The notes: generated by a model not told the origin, from the sequence alone. DNA of 64,000 bases from Prevotella sp. (GCA_017554145.1 JAFZIZ010000012.1:1-64000), one strand, 5' to 3'. Shown: positions 1 to 7,476, numbered from the stretch's first letter. Numbers and translations: made by a program.

Positions 1-226
1 AAGTTGCAAGAGCAGCCTGTGGATAGGGATCAATTGTTGTGTCAACGCTTTTCGCAGTTACCTTAATAATGTCTCCAGCAGCTAAATGAACATCGTAACA
101 TGTTGCTGTAGCACTTCCCCAAGTTAATAAAGTACCTTCATTGGAATCAGACTCCCATAATACTTGCGCACTACTCGATAATACCCCACCCAGTAGGGCG
201 GTTACAAAAAGTAATAGTTTCTTCAT
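1..226 (-). CDS. Secreted protein, N-terminal part only (runs off the left edge)
   Basis: This is an open frame of 75 codons from an ATG at 226 to the window edge, so the 3' part is missing. It begins MKKLLLFVTALLGGVLSSSAQ, a clear Sec signal peptide with a probable signal peptidase I site after SSAQ. The mature part starts VLWESDSNEGTLLTWGS and is rich in Thr, Ser and Asp, as in exported Bacteroidales beta-sandwich proteins. The visible part is too short to name a family; a secreted or outer-membrane protein of a polysaccharide or cell-surface locus is an inference. A possible -7 box lies about 75 bp upstream. Confidence 0.7.
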   Translation of the reverse strand, partial: MKKLLLFVTALLGGVLSSSAQVLWESDSNEGTLLTWGSATATCYDVHLAAGDIIKVTAKSVDTTIDPYPQAALAT

Positions 227-300
227 AATTTTTGTTTGTTAGTAAGTTATGTTAATAATATATTGTAGTTATGTAAAAGATATTCTTACCATTTCTAGCT

Positions 301-309
301 ACAAAGATA
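301..309 (-). promoter_or_regulatory. Putative -7 box for the partial secreted protein
   Basis: On the minus strand the site reads TATCTTTGT, matching the Bacteroidetes -7 consensus TAnnTTTG. It would give a leader of about 65-70 nt before the ATG at 226. The -33 element is not clear. Confidence 0.4.
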
Positions 310-603
310 ACAATAAAGTATTGCATTCCCAAGTGATTAACATTTTTTATTTGTAATCTCATTGCAATTACCTTTCTTATTAACAAAAGCTCACATTATT
401 ACTGTTAAAAGTTATGGGTATCTCACAAAAATCCGTTTTTTTGATACGATTTCGCATCCTTTTATATATGTGGTTTTATTGGTTTTAAAACTTTTGTAGG
501 AAAACCGGGATGAATAAAGGCTACATTCACCTCAAAAGTATACTACTTTCAGTGCGAATTCAATATACTTTTTATTCTAATGCTATGATTCTTCGCACAA
601 AGT

Positions 604-675
604 ATATGACTCACGAGTGCTTAGTATAGTACTTTTTCGTGTTTAATACTATACTTACGAGGGCTAAACATATAG
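604..675 (+). repeat. Dispersed 72-bp intergenic element, copy A
   Basis: The element starts at ATATGA and ends at AACATATAG. It contains inverted arms AGTATAGTA and TACTATACT, flanked by two direct copies of a gAGTGCTA-like word (the second reads GAGGGCTA here). A second copy of the same length and orientation lies at 33652-33723. The last 32 bases of the two copies differ at one position. The rest differs mainly in the loop between the arms. Confidence 0.75.
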
Positions 676-705
676 GTTTTTGAATCGCCTAAGGCAAACG
701 ATTTA

Positions 706-764
706 TTCCCAGCGTGGGAAAGTTTCATTCCCAACGTGGGAACAATTTATTCCCAACGTGGGAA
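706..764. repeat. Three 15-bp palindromes with exact 22-bp spacing
   Basis: The palindromes occupy 706-720 (TTCCCAGCGTGGGAA), 728-742 and 750-764 (both TTCCCAACGTGGGAA). Each has TTCCCA/TGGGAA arms, and the start-to-start distance is 22 bp both times, about two helical turns. This fits a cooperative array of protein-binding sites or a small repetitive palindromic element. No protein is implied by the sequence itself. Confidence 0.8.
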
Positions 765-922
765 TATTTGCGGGCAAATAAATAAAATAGGTTTCGTGTC
801 TATTCGACACTTAATACACCTTATTGCTTGTATATTTGGAGGATAGTGTATAATTGTCTTAGAAGTGTAGCTGATTATTGAATATTTTTATCGAAAAGCT
901 TGGTAATTTCAATTAATATTTT

Positions 923-931
923 TATATTTGT
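923..931 (+). promoter_or_regulatory. Putative -7 box for the secreted gene pair at 967
   Basis: The site reads TATATTTGT, a match to TAnnTTTG, 35 bp upstream of the ATG at 967. Confidence 0.45.
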
Positions 932-966
932 AATCAAACTATATATAACTAAGAAACTACAAGAAT

Positions 967-1425
967 ATGAAGAGGAAATTACTAACTATCCTAATGATTA
1001 TGCTTTGCACATTAATTGCACAGGCACAGGAAAAAGTTTGGCACCTTGTAACAGACAAGGGTGAGGCTGTAGAGCTCTCAAAGGTCAGTTATTTGTTGGC
1101 TGCTTCCACAGAGACTTTTGACATTGTATGCACAGACGGTACGACCATCAGCGGTGTATCAAGTATCTCGTTGGATGAGCGTGAGGGCTCAGCTGTCAAG
1201 ACCGTGAAGACGGGCGAATCCATGTTCTCGCAGATTGTCAATGAACAAATAATCATCAGTAATGCCAAGGCAGGTACAACCATGCTAATACTCTCACTCT
1301 CTGGCATTGTCTATGTCTCTCAGACGTTGACGGACGGTCAGAACATTATCAACGTGTCAACGCTGCAGTCAGGCACCTATATCCTGAAGGTGGGCGACAC
1401 CAGTATTAAGTTCATCAAAAAGTAA
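967..1425 (+). CDS. Small secreted protein with T9SS-type C-terminal sorting-like domain
   Basis: The product has 152 residues. It has a signal peptide (MKRKLLTILMIMLCTLIAQA, cleaved before QEK). Residues 24-70 resemble short beta-strand units built on K-x-G and D-x-T turns that are common in Prevotella surface proteins. The C-terminal ~75 residues have the pattern of a type A type IX secretion sorting tail: a GTTMLILSLSG strand, then a Q-x-INVSTLQSGTYILKV motif, then a basic end (KFIKK). It probably crosses the outer membrane by T9SS. It lies 6 bp upstream of the next gene and is likely co-transcribed with it. Export and the tail pattern are seen in the sequence; its biological role is unknown. 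Confidence 0.7.
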   Translation: MKRKLLTILMIMLCTLIAQAQEKVWHLVTDKGEAVELSKVSYLLAASTETFDIVCTDGTTISGVSSISLDEREGSAVKTVKTGESMFSQIVNEQIIISNAKAGTTMLILSLSGIVYVSQTLTDGQNIINVSTLQSGTYILKVGDTSIKFIKK

Positions 1426-1431
1426 ACGGTT

Positions 1432-3873
1432 ATGAGAAAGAAGATAATAAGTCTGCTAGCAGTTTTGTTTGTCACTGCTACAGCTTTTGCCACGTTTGTG
1501 ATAGTAAAGAAAGACGGCACAATAGTACGCTCAATTTTGGAAAAGCTATCAATAGAGCAAAATGGGGCTTCGTATACCATAAACGATGTCGATGTAAAGA
1601 ATATTGCCAACATATATAATAAGGATTGGAACAATAGCGATGACTATGAACGTGCTTTCACACAGGGATACCTCGATTCAAAGTATTATTCCTACGACCG
1701 CAAGAAGCAGATAACTTCCCAAGAGTTTAGAACTCTCCTTCGTCCTATCGTTGAGCGGCTACAGCCTGATTCCTTGAATTTCTTCGATAGTCGTTTTTCT
1801 GATTATGATGCACCGATAACAAGGGGCGTTGCCACAGGCATGGCATATGTTGTGGCTAGATGTATTGGCGCTGAAATTAATAATAGGGGGAGCTGGGAAA
1901 TGCCTGAACATTTCTGGGACGGTAGTGACAATCCGGAAATAAGCCGTTTCTTGCCACATTGGCAAGATGTGCCAGAGGTTATTGGTGATATGTTCTGGAG
2001 GGAATGGGGCGAGCTGATGGCTTCGTGGTTCTGGAACGGCGGTTACATATCACCGTATTCGGGAAAGCTCGTGTTAGAACTGGATAGCGAGACCAATGAC
2101 TTTAATTGGAACGGCAAGTTCTATTGGGAAGATGCCGTGCGTGCTGTAACACGTCTGTCTGATGTTGTTGAGGGGACAGTAGAAGACGTTTATCTTGCTA
2201 TAGACGATCAGTCGGCTACCACCCCGGACCCAACTATCATCTCTGATGACATTCTGGCTGTGGCTAAAAAATCGACCGTTAAGAAACTCAGCGATCTGCA
2301 TAAACTCTCTGGCATACAGTTGGCAGAGACGATGACAGGAACTGACCCCACGAAGATCAGCAATTACACGCAACATGCCTACAATGCTGCCAGATGGGGC
2401 TTTAACAGCATAGCCTACATGTTCCCGACATTTGCACTAATTGATTCGGAAGGAACGAAAGCCAACCTGACCAATCTGAAGATGCTCGACAAGCTGGTGG
2501 CAGCATGCGTTGAGAATCATATCACGCTCAGAATTTCAGCAGATAATCTTCCTGGCGCAGGAATCAGTTTCGATCCAAATGATAAATTTGCCCCATATAT
2601 CGAGGACTTCTCATATGATCTCACCAAGTGCGAGATAGGATGTAGGATGTGGAAGATGCTTTCCGAACGTTATAAGGATATCCCAAGTGAATATTTGATC
2701 TTTACACCTGTGAATGGCAAGTATGAGCCATCGAAAGCTACAGCAGAAAAGTTAGCCAAATATATGTGTAAGCTGATGGACCAGATACGAGAGGTTGACC
2801 CCAGTCGTTTTATTTATTACTCATATACAGGTCTTAATAATGCAGATGCAATAATAGGTGGGGATGCAAGGTACTATTATCAGACGATTAATGAAAAATA
2901 CGACAACGTTAAGATTATGCGTAATTTTTCCGAAGAAGTATATGTGTTCACCATGTTAACTCCTGGTATAAATATTGATATGGCAACTCACTCCACATTC
3001 ATACAGGAGTATCCGCTGACACTATATGGAGCAAATATCGAATTCAGAGGTGATGCCCCAATAAAACTCGATGGCTGTCTGCCTGCTGGTACAAAGATCG
3101 ATATGTATATTAAGCGCACACATACACCTTCATCAGGAGGCACCATGAGAATAATGGCCGATGGACAGCAACTGGAGGAGATTGCTCTTGAAAATGGAGA
3201 CAAAGAGTATAATACCAGTTACAGAGGAACCCCTATGTATTCAGGTTTCCTTCCGTATGCTGAAAGCGAGAAGAAGATTTCTGTAACATTAGATAAGACA
3301 TACAATGTTTTGACATTCGAGTGTACTGCCGATTGTGCAGTAACATGGAGTGGCATTGATGTCTATCTGCCTGAATCGTATCAAGTAGAACGCTGGTATA
3401 AAGCGACCGATTATGATATACAGCATGGTTACGAGGAATCGTTCTGGGGACCCAAAAAGACATCAAGAGTGATGATTTGTCCCAACTTGTATGATAGTGA
3501 AGAAGGAAGACATATTACAATTAATAATGACGTAACATTTACTTCGGATGTTATCTGGCGAAAAAGTGATAAAGAGACCATTCAGGCTTGGGGTGCAGCC
3601 ATTAAGAATTTTGCAGCAGATTGTGGAGTGGAGGTAGAAAATCAGACTTATAACCGCGGCTGCACGCAGGAGTCGATGATTAGATACTGTCTCGATACCT
3701 ATGGCATGCTTAAAGAGAACGGCTTTGACTTCTGGATGTCGGACTACGACCTGCTGTTCGAAGAGAATGCAACGGCCTACCGTGTAGCTTGGCGCAAGGT
3801 TGAAAATTATGACGGCTATATCAATTTTAATGTAGAGTTGCTCCGTGCCCTCCAGCAATGTCAGTACAAATAA
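1432..3873 (+). CDS. Large secreted protein with degenerate GH5-like (cellulase-fold) region
   Basis: The product has 813 residues, with a signal peptide over residues 1-20. Residues 20-65 resemble the KDGT-type strand module of the preceding gene. About 80-215 is a Trp-rich region that may be SLH-like. From about 265 the sequence follows a GH5-like barrel: KLSGIQLAETMTG, a WGFNSIAYMFP strand, LVAACVENHITLRIS, then WKMLSERYKDIPSEYLIF. In active GH5 enzymes the last block leads to an N-E-P motif carrying the acid/base Glu; here it reads TPVNGKYEPS, so that Glu is not in place. A beta-sandwich segment (about 520-640) interrupts the barrel before the C-terminal strands. It may be a carbohydrate-binding or otherwise non-hydrolytic protein. 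The family call is by pattern only. Confidence 0.45.
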   Translation: MRKKIISLLAVLFVTATAFATFVIVKKDGTIVRSILEKLSIEQNGASYTINDVDVKNIANIYNKDWNNSDDYERAFTQGYLDSKYYSYDRKKQITSQEFRTLLRPIVERLQPDSLNFFDSRFSDYDAPITRGVATGMAYVVARCIGAEINNRGSWEMPEHFWDGSDNPEISRFLPHWQDVPEVIGDMFWREWGELMASWFWNGGYISPYSGKLVLELDSETNDFNWNGKFYWEDAVRAVTRLSDVVEGTVEDVYLAIDDQSATTPDPTIISDDILAVAKKSTVKKLSDLHKLSGIQLAETMTGTDPTKISNYTQHAYNAARWGFNSIAYMFPTFALIDSEGTKANLTNLKMLDKLVAACVENHITLRISADNLPGAGISFDPNDKFAPYIEDFSYDLTKCEIGCRMWKMLSERYKDIPSEYLIFTPVNGKYEPSKATAEKLAKYMCKLMDQIREVDPSRFIYYSYTGLNNADAIIGGDARYYYQTINEKYDNVKIMRNFSEEVYVFTMLTPGINIDMATHSTFIQEYPLTLYGANIEFRGDAPIKLDGCLPAGTKIDMYIKRTHTPSSGGTMRIMADGQQLEEIALENGDKEYNTSYRGTPMYSGFLPYAESEKKISVTLDKTYNVLTFECTADCAVTWSGIDVYLPESYQVERWYKATDYDIQHGYEESFWGPKKTSRVMICPNLYDSEEGRHITINNDVTFTSDVIWRKSDKETIQAWGAAIKNFAADCGVEVENQTYNRGCTQESMIRYCLDTYGMLKENGFDFWMSDYDLLFEENATAYRVAWRKVENYDGYINFNVELLRALQQCQYK

Positions 3874-3932
3874 AGTATCTGACAAATGAATGTGTGACGG
3901 TTCAATAGATGGAACCTGAAATCATAAAGTAG

Positions 3933-3972
3933 TTAGTGCCCGCAGGAATGCGAGCACTAATTGTTTTATTTC
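3933..3972 (+). terminator. Intrinsic terminator after the GH5-like gene
   Basis: A stem pairs TTAGTGC...CGCA with TGCG...GCACTAA around a GGAA loop (3933-3960). It is followed by a T-rich tract TTGTTTTATTTC. It lies 60 bp past the stop codon. Confidence 0.7.
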
Positions 3973-4062
3973 TGCTGTTTACGACCGTTGACGATGGATT
4001 ACAGGGGGAAGAGTACGGGTAATCGCATCAGCAGGAATCAGTCCCCTTGTGAGGCAGCAGAA
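3970..4062 (+). other. Nested inverted repeats: possible structured RNA between two terminators
   Basis: An outer 8-bp stem TTCTGCTG (3970-3977) pairs with CAGCAGAA (4055-4062). Inside it, ACAGGGGGA (4001-4009) pairs with TCCCCTTGT (4042-4050) over 9 bp with one G-T wobble. The fold lies between two intrinsic terminators and overlaps no credible ORF. It could be a small RNA or part of a processed 3' end. It does not resemble SRP RNA, 6S or tmRNA cores that I can recognise. Confidence 0.35.
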
Positions 4063-4097
4063 GAATAACTTATTTCCTAAAAGAAAGTTAAAATATT

Positions 4098-4135
4098 GGA
4101 GGTGTACCGACTTTTGGGACACCTCCGCTTTTATT
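4098..4135 (+). terminator. Intrinsic terminator
   Basis: A perfect GGAGGTGT/ACACCTCC stem (4098-4126) is followed by a T-rich tail. It lies downstream of the nested inverted repeats and 35 bp before the small membrane protein gene. Confidence 0.7.
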
Positions 4136-4169
4136 TTGCAGGTGTAAAATTTAAAAATAGGAGGTAGTT

Positions 4170-4625
4170 ATGGATATTGGATGTATTCTTTGGTGTTTGG
4201 TTTGCCTGTTGATAATTGCCATGGTGGCTTGTATAGCGCCTTGGTGGTTCATACCTTTGATTGTAGGTGTTCCCCTTTTATATATTGTTTTTGATGGTGA
4301 GAGTTTGTTTAAGTCTCACAAATCGCATAAAGCTAAGAAAAGTAAGCACCATCATAAAAACGTCAATGATAAGACAAAGGTCAATAAATCCAATGTCGTT
4401 GGTGATACGGCAGCAGTATTAGCAGGTGCAGCCTTATATCACAACATAAAAAAGCATCATAAGCATGATGAGACTAAAGCGAATGAAAACGTTGAGGAAT
4501 TGGATTTATGGGATGCTGAGCATGAAGATTTGTACGACATGGGCATTGAAGATTCTATGTCTGATTATGACGATGAATTAGCCGCTTACGATGATTATAT
4601 TGCATCATTGGATAATGACAATTAG
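4170..4625 (+). CDS. Small membrane protein with His/Lys-rich and acidic segments, function unknown
   Basis: The product has 151 residues. Residues 3-45 form one or two hydrophobic segments (CLVCLLIIAMVACIAPWW and a second FIPLIVGVPLLYIVF stretch), so it is probably an inner-membrane protein. They are followed by a strongly basic His/Lys-rich stretch (about 48-75), a short Ala/Leu segment, a second KKHHKHDE patch, and a very acidic C-terminal tail (about 105-151) rich in Asp and Glu. I do not recognise a family. The alternating basic and acidic character might suit metal or polyanion binding, but that is speculation. The gene is flanked by terminators on both sides and looks monocistronic. 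Confidence 0.6.
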   Translation: MDIGCILWCLVCLLIIAMVACIAPWWFIPLIVGVPLLYIVFDGESLFKSHKSHKAKKSKHHHKNVNDKTKVNKSNVVGDTAAVLAGAALYHNIKKHHKHDETKANENVEELDLWDAEHEDLYDMGIEDSMSDYDDELAAYDDYIASLDNDN

Positions 4626-4661
4626 AAACAATCCCTGAGTCGTATGATTCAGGGATTGTTT
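4626..4661 (+). terminator. Intrinsic terminator after the small membrane protein
   Basis: A long stem pairs AAACAATCCCTGA with TCAGGGATTGTTT around a short loop, directly after the TAG stop. Confidence 0.8.
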
Positions 4662-4768
4662 ATGTTTAATGGTTAAATTATTGTTATTTCTTACCCCTTA
4701 GGTCGATGATTGAAGGGGATTTTCCTTGTTAATGTTTAATTCCATTTGGTGAGTTGAATAATATTTCG

Positions 4769-4777
4769 TAACTTTGT
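4769..4777 (+). promoter_or_regulatory. Putative -7 box for the RhuM-Fic remnant
   Basis: The site reads TAACTTTGT (TAnnTTTG), 23 bp upstream of the ATG at 4800. Confidence 0.4.
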
Positions 4778-4799
4778 ACTTTAATATAATTAAATAGAA

Positions 4800-5449
4800 A
4801 TGGAAGAGAATAAAATCGTCATATATCAGACAGAAGACGGACAGACGCAGATTGATGTCCGTTTGGAGAACGACACAGTGTGGTTGACTCAAAAACAGAT
4901 AGCAGAACTATTTGGAATTAAGCGTCCTGCCATAACTAAACATTTAAAGAATATCTATCTTTCTGAAGAATTAGATGAGGCGGGCACATGTTCCATTTTG
5001 GAACACATGGGTAATGAAGGAAAACAGACGTACAGCACAAGATATTATAATCTTGATGTTATATTGTCTGTTGGCTATCGTGTTAATAGTAAAAATGCTA
5101 CTCGATTCCGTCAGTGGGCTAATCGAGTCTTAAAGCAATACCTTGTAAAAGGCTATGCCATCAAACGTTTGGAGGTGAAGAACTGTATCCCAGTGTGGAG
5201 GAAAAGGCAGCTATGTTACTTTATCTCGTCACCAAGAATCATTCGTTTAGTGATGGCAACAAGCGTATTGCTGCCACACTATTCTTATGGTTCCTTAATA
5301 ACAATGGAATCCTCTATCGCCCTGATGGTTCGAAACGTTTGGCAGATAACACTCTCGTTGCCCTTACTCTGATGATTGCTGAGAGTAAGACAGAAGAAAA
5401 GGACGTGATGGTGAAGGTGGTGGTGAATCTGATTAATCAGAAGAACTAA
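4800..5449 (+). pseudogene. RhuM-Fic family gene broken by an internal deletion/frameshift
   Basis: The first frame (from 4800) encodes a RhuM-type N-terminal domain: an IYQTEDGQTQIDV start, a helix-turn-helix-like WLTQKQIAELFGIKRPAITKH, and a YYNLDVILSVGYRVNS block ending near residue 120. From about 5165 the reading moves to another frame, which encodes the C-terminal part of a Fic/Doc-like domain: TFGGEELYPSVEEKAAM, then the intact Fic active-site motif HSFSDGNKR, ending at 5449. From memory, intact fusions of this family carry roughly 100-130 extra residues between these blocks. The junction at about 5160-5167 therefore looks like a deletion that also shifted the frame. Family members modify proteins by adenylylation or phosphorylation and often act as toxins. 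This copy is probably inactive, although the second half could be translated from the ATG at 5195. Confidence 0.75.
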
Positions 5450-5490
5450 TCTTGTAGTGGTTAAATTTATGTTATTTGCTCAATTATTTG

Positions 5491-5499
5491 TACCTTTGC
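5491..5499 (+). promoter_or_regulatory. -7 box immediately upstream of the NUDIX gene (near-leaderless)
   Basis: The site reads TACCTTTGC, with a TTTG 16 bp upstream as a candidate -33 element. The ATG at 5506 begins only 6 nt after the box, so the transcript would have little or no leader. Confidence 0.55.
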
Positions 5500-5505
5500 A
5501 CCACA

Positions 5506-6024
5506 ATGAAAGATAATCAGCAAGAGAGGTTCCCGATAGTGGACGAGGAGGGAACAGTGATAGGTGAGGCGACGCGGGGCGAGTGTCATAACGGATCGCA
5601 CTTGTTGCACCCTGTGGTGCATCTGCATGTGTTTAATGCGCAGGGTGATGTGTATCTACAGAAGAGACCTGAATGGAAGGATATCCAGCCTGGGAAGTGG
5701 GATACTGCCGTGGGTGGACATATCGACTATGGAGAGACTCCTGAGGAGGCTCTGCAACGTGAGGTGCGTGAGGAGTTGGGTGTCACAGACTTTACACCAG
5801 AGTTTATGGGGAAGTATGTGTTCAACAGCAAGCGTGAAAGTGAGTTGGTGTATGTACATCGTACAACCTACGATGGTATGATTCAGCCCTCAAAGGATGA
5901 ACTCGACGGCGGACGTTTCTGGACGATGCAAGAGATTCGCGAGGCAATGGGTCAGGGCGTGCTGACACCTAACTTCGAATATGAGTTCGAACGGTTCTTC
6001 TGTCAAAAAGAAATGAATAAATAG
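5506..6024 (+). CDS. NUDIX hydrolase
   Basis: The product has 172 residues. NUDIX enzymes hydrolyse a nucleoside diphosphate linked to another moiety, using Mg2+. The NUDIX box is perfect against GX5EX7REUXEEXGU: GHIDYGE, seven residues, then REVREELGV. The start of the chain (FPIVDEEGTVIGEATRGECH) and the VHLHVFNAQGDVYLQKRP strand resemble the IPP-isomerase-like / YfcD branch; the substrate cannot be read from the sequence. The ATG at 5506 is preferred over an upstream in-frame start at 5476, because the latter would lie inside or before the promoter. The next small gene follows after 9 bp. Confidence 0.85.
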   Translation: MKDNQQERFPIVDEEGTVIGEATRGECHNGSHLLHPVVHLHVFNAQGDVYLQKRPEWKDIQPGKWDTAVGGHIDYGETPEEALQREVREELGVTDFTPEFMGKYVFNSKRESELVYVHRTTYDGMIQPSKDELDGGRFWTMQEIREAMGQGVLTPNFEYEFERFFCQKEMNK

Positions 6025-6033
6025 TATTGCGAT

Positions 6034-6234
6034 ATGTTGGAAAAGAAAAGGCATGCGCTCAGGAAACTGTTGGAAGCAGTGGAGCATGAGTTATTGAAGA
6101 AACCCAATAGGAAGACACTCGATAGGCTCTCCCTCCTGGCTGGTTTCCAGGATTGGGACTCGTTTCAGGAGGCTTTGCACGGAGAGGATGACGGCGAGTC
6201 GAATTACGAAGTGAAGAAGGACGATAAGAAGTAA
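6034..6234 (+). CDS. Small conserved-looking protein, function unknown
   Basis: The product has 66 residues, is highly charged and mostly helical (MLEKKRHALRKLLEAVEHEL, then a WDSFQEALHG segment), with a Lys/Asp-rich end. It has no signal peptide or membrane segment. It starts 9 bp after the NUDIX gene and ends just before an intrinsic terminator, so it is the last cistron of a two-gene unit. I do not recognise a family. Short spacing and clean termination support a real gene. Confidence 0.6.
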   Translation: MLEKKRHALRKLLEAVEHELLKKPNRKTLDRLSLLAGFQDWDSFQEALHGEDDGESNYEVKKDDKK

Positions 6235-6238
6235 AAGA

Positions 6239-6276
6239 GAGAGAGGCATCACACAGGAGTGGATGCCTCTCTTTCG
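6239..6276 (+). terminator. Intrinsic terminator, possibly bidirectional
   Basis: A stem pairs AGAGAGGCATC with GATGCCTCTCT and is followed by TTCGTT. It separates the NUDIX unit from the convergent DUF805 gene. Confidence 0.75.
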
Positions 6277-6292
6277 TTATATGAGTGAATGG

Positions 6293-6796
6293 TTATTGCT
6301 CGATATACTTGGGTGAAGGACCGTACTTGTTAGGCTCCTTGTCACCATCCAGAATTGTCCAGATGAAGAAAACGATACCCATTACGAAGTTAACAATTGG
6401 GATGATCAAGAGGAAGATCAACCAACCGCTCTTACCCTTGTCGTGAATACGACGTGTGAGTGCTGCCAATGAAGGGAGCAGGAGGGCTAACAGCAGGATG
6501 CCGAGGATGATGGCGCAGGGGAAGAAGATAGCATCACAAGACTCTGCTTGAGCCATCAGCTCCTTCATCTTGGTGTCGTCAAATACAGCCTCATAAGCCT
6601 GTGCCTCAACAGCAGCCTTAACACCTAACTTCCAAGAAGTCAGTGCATACATAGCGATGTAGAGGATGTAGTTTAGCAAAGCAAACCACCAATACTCTGA
6701 ACGGCGTGCTCTACCTGTGAAGTCTACATACTTCTTAAAACATGTTTTTACGGATTCTCCAAATGACATTTGGGGAGTAGCTACAAAATTTCCCAT
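6293..6796 (-). CDS. DUF805 family inner-membrane protein
   Basis: The product has 167 residues. The DUF805 signature is visible after a short cytoplasmic start: KKYVDFTGRARRSEYWWFAL, then a first membrane segment. Two more hydrophobic segments lie at about 95-115 and 125-145, separated by RRIHDKGKSGW, a block typical of the family. The end is DGDKEPNKYGPSP, also family-like. Its molecular role is not known. It stands alone between two terminators. Confidence 0.85.
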   Translation of the reverse strand: MGNFVATPQMSFGESVKTCFKKYVDFTGRARRSEYWWFALLNYILYIAMYALTSWKLGVKAAVEAQAYEAVFDDTKMKELMAQAESCDAIFFPCAIILGILLLALLLPSLAALTRRIHDKGKSGWLIFLLIIPIVNFVMGIVFFIWTILDGDKEPNKYGPSPKYIEQ

Positions 6797-6920
6797 AGGT
6801 TTAAGTTTTTGAAGTTATTAATTATGTTGATTAACACATTTCTGCAAATGTACGATAATTATTGGAACGATGTTTTCGATAGGCATAGAAATTAAGTTTT
6901 TTTAAGAGAATGCACTAACA

Positions 6921-6958
6921 AAAAGAGGCATCCAACAATGTGGATGCCTCTTTTATGC
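6921..6958 (-). terminator. Intrinsic terminator downstream of rplS
   Basis: A near-perfect stem AAAAGAGGCATCC/GGATGCCTCTTTT surrounds a short loop, with T-rich flanks in both directions. It lies 20 bp beyond the rplS stop codon. Confidence 0.8.
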
Positions 6959-6976
6959 TGTTAAGGGTTGAGAGAA

Positions 6977-7336
6977 TTACTCGCCGATGTTGCGACGCTT
7001 CTCCTTGATACGTGCGGCCTTACCAGTGAGCTTACGCAGATAGTAAAGCTTAGCGCGACGAACCTTACCAACCTTGTTAACTTCGATGCTCTCAATGTTT
7101 GGAGACTCAATGGGGAAGATACGCTCTACACCAACGGTACCAGACATCTTGCGAACAGTGAAGCGTTTTTTCTCACCATGACCGTTGATCTTGATGACCA
7201 CGCCACGATAGAGCTGGATACGCTCCTTAGAACCCTCGATAATTTTGTAAGCGACAGTAATCGTATCACCAGCCTTGAACTCTGGGAACTGCTTGCCGGT
7301 TGCAAATGCTTCTTCAGCAACTTTAATTAAATCCAT
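6977..7336 (-). CDS. rplS: 50S ribosomal protein L19
   Basis: The product has 119 residues, the usual length for L19, a protein at the 30S-50S interface. Characteristic blocks are [54 protein letters not shown], and the basic end [16 protein letters not shown]. The start at 7336 gives [11 protein letters not shown], the usual L19 N-terminus. A longer in-frame reading to 7429 would run through the promoter and leader and is rejected. The gene is alone and well terminated, with a leader of about 80 nt that can fold. Confidence 0.97.
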   Translation of the reverse strand: MDLIKVAEEAFATGKQFPEFKAGDTITVAYKIIEGSKERIQLYRGVVIKINGHGEKKRFTVRKMSGTVGVERIFPIESPNIESIEVNKVGKVRRAKLYYLRKLTGKAARIKEKRRNIGE

Positions 7337-7353
7337 TGTTTTAATCATTAAAT

Positions 7354-7374
7354 TGTTGTATCGTTCCAACGCAA
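7354..7374 (-). promoter_or_regulatory. Hairpin in the rplS leader
   Basis: In the rplS 5' leader, GTTG pairs with CAAC and an inner CGTT pairs with AACG. A second imperfect stem (CAGG.AA/TTGCCTG) lies upstream. Ribosomal protein leaders of this sort can be autoregulatory, but this one cannot be assigned to a known class by eye. Confidence 0.3.
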
Positions 7375-7425
7375 CATAACAGGCAACTCGTGACTTCCTG
7401 CCAGCGATTACGCCGAAAAGCGGAT

Positions 7426-7434
7426 GCAAAGGTA
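7426..7434 (-). promoter_or_regulatory. -7 box for rplS
   Basis: The minus strand reads TACCTTTGC. Transcription would start near 7419, giving a leader of about 80 nt before the ATG at 7336. Confidence 0.5.
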
Positions 7435-7476
7435 CAACTTTTTCTTGAATCAGCGAAATATTTCGAAATATTTTTG

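Larger units (their letters stand above)
227..966. other. 740-bp gene-free, AT-rich divergent intergenic region with repeats
   Basis: No credible coding frame is visible on either strand. The stretch separates two divergent genes for secreted proteins. It contains a 72-bp element that recurs near 33.7 kb (604-675), three 15-bp palindromes on an exact 22-bp period (706-764), and an inverted repeat GTGCGAA/TTCGCAC around 551-598. Candidate promoters lie at both ends. Confidence 0.7.

Noticed and set aside
706..764. Possible CRISPR array
   Set aside because: The repeats are 15-bp palindromes with 7-bp gaps, only three units, and no cas genes lie nearby. Unit and gap are too short for CRISPR.
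4800..5449. Mobile element carrying the RhuM-Fic gene
   Set aside because: No terminal inverted repeats, target duplications, integrase or transposase were seen around it.
7337..7429. N-terminal extension of rplS (31 codons)
   Set aside because: It overlaps the promoter and leader. Known L19 proteins start at MDLIK.
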